Assembly (NCBI GenBank): GCA_036553725.1
Contig: DATBOO010000086.1
Location: 1 to 15,377 of the forward strand
Reading direction: 5' to 3'
Origin: Bog-756 sp036553725
GTDB lineage: Bacteria > Actinomycetota > Acidimicrobiia > Acidimicrobiales > RAAP-2
Length of the DNA: 15,377 nt
Positions 14,072 through 15,377 of this stretch are shown one piece after another; within the stretch, counting starts at the first letter, position 1, and each line of letters starts with the position of its first letter. The position numbers were made by a program, and so were the translations under genes. The notes under the pieces are model-generated. The model saw nothing but the letters and a program-made list of their open reading frames with translations, was not told the origin of the DNA and did not search any database.

Positions 14072-14920
14072 TCAGCCTTTTGTGTGCCTCTGGACGAAGG
14101 AGAGCGCCGTGTCGGCAACTTCCCTCCAGCCGTGGTCGATCGTGAGCGAGTGGCCGCGATCGGGGATCTTGACGATCTCGGTCACCCCTGGATTGCGCTT
14201 CTGCTTCTTGTAGGAGGCGTTGGCGATCGCCCAGGGCACGGTGTTGTCCTTCTCACCGTCGATGATGAGCAGCGGGCCGCGATCGGGATTCTTCGACCTG
14301 ACCTTCGCCTCCGTCCAGGGGTTGAGGTTCGCCGTAGCGGCTTGGAACAGCGGGACGCCCGACCCCGGCACGGCGTAGGTGGCGTAGAGCTCCTTGGCCT
14401 CGTCCTCGCTGACCGCGTTGGCAAAGGCGAAGCGGAACTGATCGTAGGTCAGGGGGACGGCGCGTCCGTGGTTGGCTGGGTTGCCAATGACAGGCGCCGC
14501 CGACTTGAGGGCGGAAATCGGGAGCGGGAGCACTCCGCGGAACGGCGCGGGGTCAATGGCCACCGCCGCCGCAGACAGCCCGCGACCGGCAAGGATCTGG
14601 GTGAGCAGACCGCCGAAGGAATGCCCGACAATGGCGGGCTTCGTGGTGAGTTTGGAGATCACGTATTCGAAGTGATCGGCAATCTGGCCGATGGTCTTGT
14701 GGGCCATGACCTCTCGATGCCTCTTCGCATCCTCGACGATGTTGGGATCATCGGGCCAGCCAGGTGCCAGGGTCGCGTATCCGGCCTCTTCGAATACGGG
14801 CCGCCAGCGGTCCCAACTGCTAGGTAGGAGCCAGAGACCGTGGACGAAAACGACGGGGGTCCTCCCCGAGCCGTTGGCCTGCTCGACCTGCTCTGACTCA
14901 TAGTCCGTGAGATCTGCCAC
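14072..14920 (-). CDS. Alpha/beta hydrolase
   Basis: This 282-residue serine hydrolase has the oxyanion-region HGLW (27-30), nucleophile elbow GHSFGG (99-104, S101), acid D225 in DGEKDNTVP and H257 in DRGHSLTID, so the triad is complete. A lid-like helical insert spans roughly 125-200. It has no signal peptide and probably acts in the cytosol. GTG 14920 is chosen because GGGAGG precedes it by 7 bases; the TTG at 14989 has no such site. Ester, lactone or haloperoxidase-type activity are all possible within the fold. The text of the gene looks less GC-rich than its neighbours, and its stop abuts the broken dehydrogenase fragment, which may mark acquired DNA. Confidence 0.85.
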   Translation of the reverse strand: MADLTDYESEQVEQANGSGRTPVVFVHGLWLLPSSWDRWRPVFEEAGYATLAPGWPDDPNIVEDAKRHREVMAHKTIGQIADHFEYVISKLTTKPAIVGHSFGGLLTQILAGRGLSAAAVAIDPAPFRGVLPLPISALKSAAPVIGNPANHGRAVPLTYDQFRFAFANAVSEDEAKELYATYAVPGSGVPLFQAATANLNPWTEAKVRSKNPDRGPLLIIDGEKDNTVPWAIANASYKKQKRNPGVTEIVKIPDRGHSLTIDHGWREVADTALSFVQRHTKG

Positions 14921-15109
14921 AGCGCCACCTCCCCTGTTGTGCCGCCCTCTTCGGCTCACAGCATGAGACCCCGGTCGATACCCGGTCAATTTGTCCGCCC
15001 GTTCCTCTGCGAAGGTCTGGCGGTCACCCCACCCGAACTCCGAGACGATTCGGACCCCAAGGTCCCGATCGCGCAGAGGCTCCAGCGCCTCGGCCAGCGC
15101 CTCGCACGG

Positions 15110-15377
15110 TCAGCCGGGGAGACTCTCCACGGTTCCGTCGGCGATGGCGGCCACCAGCTGGGCGTGGTCGCGCTCGTTCTGCTGGGCGTACTCACGGGCG
15201 AACTGGGCTACCGCGTCGGCGAACTTCGAGCCCTTGCCGATGTAGCCACCGATGGTCACCGGGTCGCCCGTGCGGGCATGGGCTCGTGCCAGGGTCTCGC
15301 CACAGGCAGTAGCGAACTCGACAAGGCGGGGGGCGATGAGCTCGGTGGTCGGGATGATCTTCATGTCGCGGAACTGG
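15110..15377 (-). CDS. DUF2252 family protein, 3' part
   Basis: Only the last 88 or so residues are inside the window; the gene continues past the right edge. The visible part reads QFRDMKIIPTTELIAPRLVEF, ATACGETLARAHARTGD, GGYIGKGSKFADAVAQFAREYAQQNERDH and QLVAAIADG. This matches the C-terminal end of DUF2252 proteins, which are kinase-like in fold and of uncertain function. The protein ends normally shortly after the VAAI segment. It lies upstream of the hydrolase on the same strand, with about 190 bases between them. Confidence 0.85.
   Translation of the reverse strand, partial: QFRDMKIIPTTELIAPRLVEFATACGETLARAHARTGDPVTIGGYIGKGSKFADAVAQFAREYAQQNERDHAQLVAAIADGTVESLPG

Noticed and set aside
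14986..15195. Small minus-strand frame of 69 codons between DUF2252 and the hydrolase.
   Set aside because: It overlaps the DUF2252 3' end in a different frame, is Ser/Arg/Pro-rich and has no Shine-Dalgarno.

Overview
This is a high-GC window dense with GTG and ATG starts, overlapping stop/start junctions, DUF5996 and DUF2252 proteins, and TANNNT-type -10 elements. These traits suggest an actinobacterium (Actinomycetota), perhaps an uncultured Acidimicrobiia-like lineage. The placement is by eye from gene content and codon style, not from a marker gene.

Left part (1-3938, + strand): the tail of an unknown gene is coupled by a TGATG overlap to a four-helix membrane protein. A secreted or membrane-anchored protein, a PaaI-type hotdog thioesterase, and a small ORF with a good Shine-Dalgarno follow. 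Next comes a strong two-tier hairpin and a full-length ABC exporter half-transporter.

Centre (3955-11047, - strand): an eight-gene catabolic cluster faces the ABC gene tail to tail. In transcription order it is an AMP-forming acyl-CoA ligase; a complete four-subunit 2-oxoacid:ferredoxin oxidoreductase (gamma, delta, alpha, beta); a D-2-hydroxyacid dehydrogenase; a xylose-isomerase-like TIM barrel protein; and a Gfo/Idh/MocA dehydrogenase. The last seven genes are stitched together by 1- or 4-nt overlaps. A TetR-family regulator, coupled to a small cupin, diverges from the ligase (11144-12123). Three related 13-bp operator-like sites sit on the promoters: one in the regulator/ligase intergenic region and two, 22 bp apart, between the ligase and the gamma subunit. 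The ligase and gamma promoters look like near twins (yTGCAG-N18-TAAGAT). The simplest reading is a ligand-induced pathway in which a polyol- or sugar-like substrate or side chain is processed by the TIM barrel and MocA-type enzymes. A D-2-hydroxyacid would then be oxidised to a 2-oxoacid, which is decarboxylated to an acyl-CoA with reduction of ferredoxin. The substrate is not readable from sequence.

Right part (12124-15377): an NADPH-dependent FMN reductase-like gene is broken by two single-base deletions, and a DUF5996 gene follows. A short-chain dehydrogenase gene is cut off after 17 codons, exactly where a convergent alpha/beta hydrolase gene ends. The 3' part of a DUF2252 gene runs off the right edge. 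This end shows signs of rearrangement or of assembly error. No tRNA, rRNA, CRISPR array, insertion sequence or origin was found, and there is no gene-free stretch longer than 300 bases.
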